Notes under the pieces: generated by a model
What the model was told of the DNA's origin: nothing
What the model saw: the letters and a program-made list of their open reading frames with translations, nothing else
Database searches by the model: none
Translations under genes and position numbers: made by a program
Source: Desulfotomaculum sp.
GTDB lineage: Bacteria > Bacillota > Desulfotomaculia > Desulfotomaculales > Nap2-2B
Assembly (NCBI GenBank): GCA_003513005.1
Contig: DOTD01000073.1
Coordinates: forward strand, 62,001 to 126,000
Direction: 5' to 3'
DNA: 64,000 bases
Shown: positions 61,775-64,000 of the stretch, piece by piece
Numbering within the stretch: the stretch's first letter is position 1
How the letters are laid out: every line of letters starts with the position of its first letter

Positions 61775-62542
61775 TTAGATAACTTTTGCTTCTTCGCGCA
61801 AAGCTTTTACCACTGCCGCTGAGGTGTCAGCAGGCTCACCGTCAAAAACTTTGCCCGCCGCCCTTGCCGCGGGAAGGGAAACACTCAGTACCTTTACTTT
61901 AGCCGCAACTGCGCCGGCATCCAGGCCGAGATCGCCTAAGCCCTTCTTATCCATGGGCTTCTTTTTAGCCTGCATAATGCCTTTCATGGAAGGATAACGG
62001 GGCTCATTCAAGCCTTTTTGAGCGGTAATAATCGCCGGCAGAGGCAGTTCGATTACTTCAGTGCCGCCTTCTATTTCGCAGGTCGCCGTCGCTTTGCCCG
62101 CTTCAACATCTATCTTGGAAGCCAATTTGGCAATAGGAATTCCAAGGATTTCCGCCACACGGCCCGCTACCTGAGCTGAACCGTCGTCAACAGCACGCCA
62201 GCCGGCAAGAATAAGGTCGTATTCCATTCCGGAAACAGCCTTCGCCAAAACGGTTGCTGCTGTAAATTCATCTACATCGTCAGTCCCCGGATTAATAAGA
62301 ACAGCCTTGTCTGCGCCCATGGCCAGAGCCTGCCGCAGGGCATCCTGTACCCCATCGTCCCCTGTGCTGACTACTGTAACTTCTCCGCCTAAACTTTCCT
62401 TAATTTTCAGGGCTTCTTCAACAGCAAATTCATCATAGGCGTTGATGATCATGCTGACACCAGAGCGGCTGATCTTACCGCCTTCTATCGAAATTTTTGC
62501 TTCCGTATCAAAAGTTTGTTTCAATAAGACTAAAATCTTCAT
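61775..62542 (-). CDS. etfB: Electron transfer flavoprotein beta subunit
   Basis: A 255-residue EtfB. It starts with MKILVLLKQTFDTEAKISIE. The family signature region VAGRVAEILGIPIAKLASKI is followed by VIELPLPAIITAQKGLNEPR and YPSMKGIMQAKKKP. It binds AMP or, in bifurcating systems, a second FAD; the sequence alone does not settle which. It is the first gene of the pair, with GAGGGAGG before the ATG. The upstream gap (62543-62930) shows no further gene. Confidence 0.96.
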   Translation of the reverse strand: MKILVLLKQTFDTEAKISIEGGKISRSGVSMIINAYDEFAVEEALKIKESLGGEVTVVSTGDDGVQDALRQALAMGADKAVLINPGTDDVDEFTAATVLAKAVSGMEYDLILAGWRAVDDGSAQVAGRVAEILGIPIAKLASKIDVEAGKATATCEIEGGTEVIELPLPAIITAQKGLNEPRYPSMKGIMQAKKKPMDKKGLGDLGLDAGAVAAKVKVLSVSLPAARAAGKVFDGEPADTSAAVVKALREEAKVI

Positions 62543-62845
62543 GCTCTTCCTCCCTCTTGAGTTTAGTTCAACCGGTTAATAGTAAAACTAATCTTTTAGC
62601 TTCTATAATGTCTTATCCCTGCTGTTGAAAACTTTGTCTTTTCCCCTCCCTTGCAGATGCTGTTGGAAATTTCTTACTACCTCGAGCGCTTCATCTATGA
62701 TTAACCCGATAAGTAATTTAACCTCCCTTCAGTATCTAATTCAAACTTTACGCAACCATTTTAACAATTACGTCCAGATTTGTACAGAGGAAGTTTTTTC
62801 GGGTTAATAAAGCAATTTGCTTTGAATAACAGCAGCGGGAGATTA

Positions 62846-62872
62846 AATAATAATAATAATAATAATAATAAT
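62846..62872. repeat. Trinucleotide tract (AAT)9
   Basis: Nine uninterrupted AAT units end 14 bases before the -35 of the htpX promoter. Such tracts can change length by slippage. The rest of 62543-62986 is AT-rich and shows no gene. A minus-strand GGGAGG near 62726 has no usable start codon behind it. Confidence 0.9.
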
Positions 62873-62886
62873 GTAATAGAATCACC

Positions 62887-62916
62887 TTGCCATACAGAAT
62901 CCTTTCGGGCTATAAT
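62887..62916 (+). promoter_or_regulatory. Sigma-A promoter for htpX
   Basis: TTGCCA (62887-62892), 18 bases, TATAAT (62911-62916), about 70 bases before the preferred start codon. Confidence 0.65.
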
Positions 62917-62986
62917 AGTATAGATAGATTCAGACATGGAAAATAAAATAAAAGTGATTATTAAGAACAGGAGGCTGTTAAAGATC

Positions 62987-63832
62987 GTGAACAACTTTAA
63001 AGCCTGGTTATTGATGGGGTTGCTTACAATCCTGCTGGTTTTAATCGGAAATCTGATCAATGGCAGATCCGGAGCTTTGCTTTTCTTTATTATTGCGCTG
63101 GCAATGAACTTTTTCAGCTACTTTTTCAGTGACCGGATAGCTATTTCGATGACCAGGTCAAAACCCGTGGCCGAACATGAGGCGCCCGAGCTTTACGATA
63201 TAATACGCAATTTAACCGCGCGTGCGGGTCTGCCGATGCCCAAGGTTTACATCACACCTTCGTCTCAGCCCAACGCCTTCGCCACAGGCCGCAATCCTGC
63301 GCATTCCGCCGTGGCGGTTACCGAGGGATTGATGCAGGTACTGAACCGAAGTGAAATAGAAGGTGTTCTTGCGCACGAACTTGCCCATGTAAAGAACCGT
63401 GATGTCCTGATTGGAACAATCGCGGCGACGATAGCCGGCGCTATAACCATGATCGCCAATATGCTTCAGTGGGGCCTTATCTTCGGCGGGGGCGACGATG
63501 ATAACGACAACGGTTTCCTTGGCCTTGCCGCTACTTTGCTGATGATTATCCTGGCGCCGCTGGCGGCGACTTTAATTCAGCTTTCTATTTCAAGAACGAG
63601 GGAATTCCAGGCGGACGCCTCGGGAGCGCGCATAGCGGGACAGGCCGGAGGGCTGGCCAACGCCCTGTTAAAACTGGAACGGAGCGCTAACCGCATCCCG
63701 ATGCAGGTTAACCCCGCCGCCTCGCACATGTTCATTGTCAACCCGCTTTCCGGCGCATCATTTACCCGCCTTTTCAGCACCCATCCGCCGATTGCGGAGC
63801 GTGTCAGAAGGCTGGAGGAACTCAAGCTTTAA
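62987..63832 (+). CDS. htpX: HtpX-family membrane zinc metalloprotease
   Basis: About 281 residues from GTG 62987, which follows AGGAGG at 12 bases. ATG 62936 would add 17 residues but lacks a ribosome binding site. Two membrane segments (about residues 6-22 and 30-48) precede the M48 protease domain with HELAHVKNRD and, downstream, the zinc-ligand region SRTREFQADASGARIAG. Two more hydrophobic segments (about 145-190) lie in between. HtpX cuts misfolded membrane proteins. The gene ends inside the last codons of the convergent asparagine synthase gene. Confidence 0.92.
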   Translation: MNNFKAWLLMGLLTILLVLIGNLINGRSGALLFFIIALAMNFFSYFFSDRIAISMTRSKPVAEHEAPELYDIIRNLTARAGLPMPKVYITPSSQPNAFATGRNPAHSAVAVTEGLMQVLNRSEIEGVLAHELAHVKNRDVLIGTIAATIAGAITMIANMLQWGLIFGGGDDDNDNGFLGLAATLLMIILAPLAATLIQLSISRTREFQADASGARIAGQAGGLANALLKLERSANRIPMQVNPAASHMFIVNPLSGASFTRLFSTHPPIAERVRRLEELKL

Positions 63833-64000
63833 TCGAAACCTTATATTCCCGCAGCCAGAAATCAACCTGGATCAGGTAGGCAAAAAGCTGCGCGCCGCCC
63901 ATTAACTGGCTGAACCACGCCGGGTTAAAGCATGCCGCATCGGTGGCTATTATTTTATCCAGGGCAGACCGGTCAAGCAGGCGCCCCAGCGGTGAGGCAG
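63822..64000 (-). CDS. asnB: Asparagine synthase (glutamine-hydrolysing), C-terminal end only
   Basis: The last 58 codons run off the right edge. They read ASPLGRLLDRSALDKIIATD, then FNPAWFSQLMGGAQLFAYLI and QVDFWLREYKVSIKA. The paired tryptophan/glutamine pattern WFxQLMxxxQxxAYLxQ and the closing W-L-x-E-Y are typical of the C-terminus of AsnB-type asparagine synthases. The stop overlaps the end of htpX by 11 bases. The ATP and glutaminase domains are outside the window, so the exact subfamily is open. Confidence 0.75.
   Translation of the reverse strand, partial: ASPLGRLLDRSALDKIIATDAACFNPAWFSQLMGGAQLFAYLIQVDFWLREYKVSIKA

Noticed and set aside
62690..62740. Small minus-strand gene upstream of etfB (GGGAGG at about 62726)
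   Set aside because: No acceptable start codon lies at ribosome-binding distance in the open frame, and the residues show no family pattern.
1..64000. CRISPR arrays, insertion sequences, prophage or rRNA/tRNA genes
   Set aside because: No spaced direct repeats, transposase or integrase motifs, or conserved tRNA/rRNA sequences were seen by eye. A tRNAscan and repeat search would settle this.

Overview
The window comes from a mid-GC, spore-forming, anaerobic Clostridia-type Firmicute, most likely a Peptococcaceae member of the Desulfotomaculum/Pelotomaculum group. This is inferred from gene content and order, since no database search was possible. Supporting features are the mfd-spoVT-mazG-hup-rqcP-spoIID-yabP-yabQ-divIC-yabR-ppx-spoIIE order, an intact sigK, addAB recombination genes, selA-selB, a menG/heptaprenyl-type locus, EtfBA, and a Leu T-box in front of leuA. 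Most genes lie on the minus strand. At least twelve genes appear to start with TTG.

Layout. Positions 1-12,266 (minus) hold the sporulation and division block, running from mfd down to spoIIE, which is cut by the left edge. Hand-read promoters fit its developmental use: a sigma-G-like site before spoVT, sigma-E-like sites before spoIID and yabPQ, and a wide-spaced (21 bp) sigma-A/Spo0A-type site before spoIIE. Positions 12,497-14,309 (plus) hold a long archaeal-type purC and sigK. Positions 14,338-20,049 (minus) are a surface-glycan cluster: an O-antigen-ligase/TPR protein, a GT4 glycosyltransferase, a DUF1285-like protein and a polyprenyl-phosphate sugar transferase. An unusual protein with apparent tandem winged helices and a coiled coil follows (20,295-21,704), then guaB, a small flavin-binding-type protein and a D,D-carboxypeptidase. 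Positions 25,366-30,176 carry an MFS transporter, a NodB-YkoP deacetylase, a nitroreductase and an acyl-CoA ligase with an altered P-loop. Positions 30,187-36,780 carry htrA, selB, selA, menG, a polyprenyl-synthase-like pseudoenzyme and speH.

Positions 36,934-52,311 (minus) run addB, dam, draG, an unknown gene, addA, gltX, a ferredoxin, a GT4 transferase and a phosphatase-fold membrane protein. The insertion of a Dam-like methylase, an ADP-ribosylglycohydrolase and an unrecognised protein between addB and addA is the most unusual arrangement in the window. A divergent ECF sigma/anti-sigma pair shares the addB promoter region, followed by a nitrilase-family amidase and a YchF GTPase. The right end (minus) has pyrE overlapping a macrodomain gene, a TIGR04076 protein, a P1 peptidase, leuA behind a T-box, and etfBA. 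It closes with htpX (plus) behind an (AAT)9 tract and the C-terminus of an asparagine synthase.

No tRNA, rRNA, CRISPR array, insertion sequence or prophage was recognised. The strongest leads are the addB-dam-draG-unknown-addA operon with the nearby macrodomain, the winged-helix/coiled-coil protein, the isoprenoid-synthase-like pseudoenzyme before menG, the acyl-CoA ligase with a non-canonical P-loop, and the structured leader with a seven-codon ORF upstream of spoIID.
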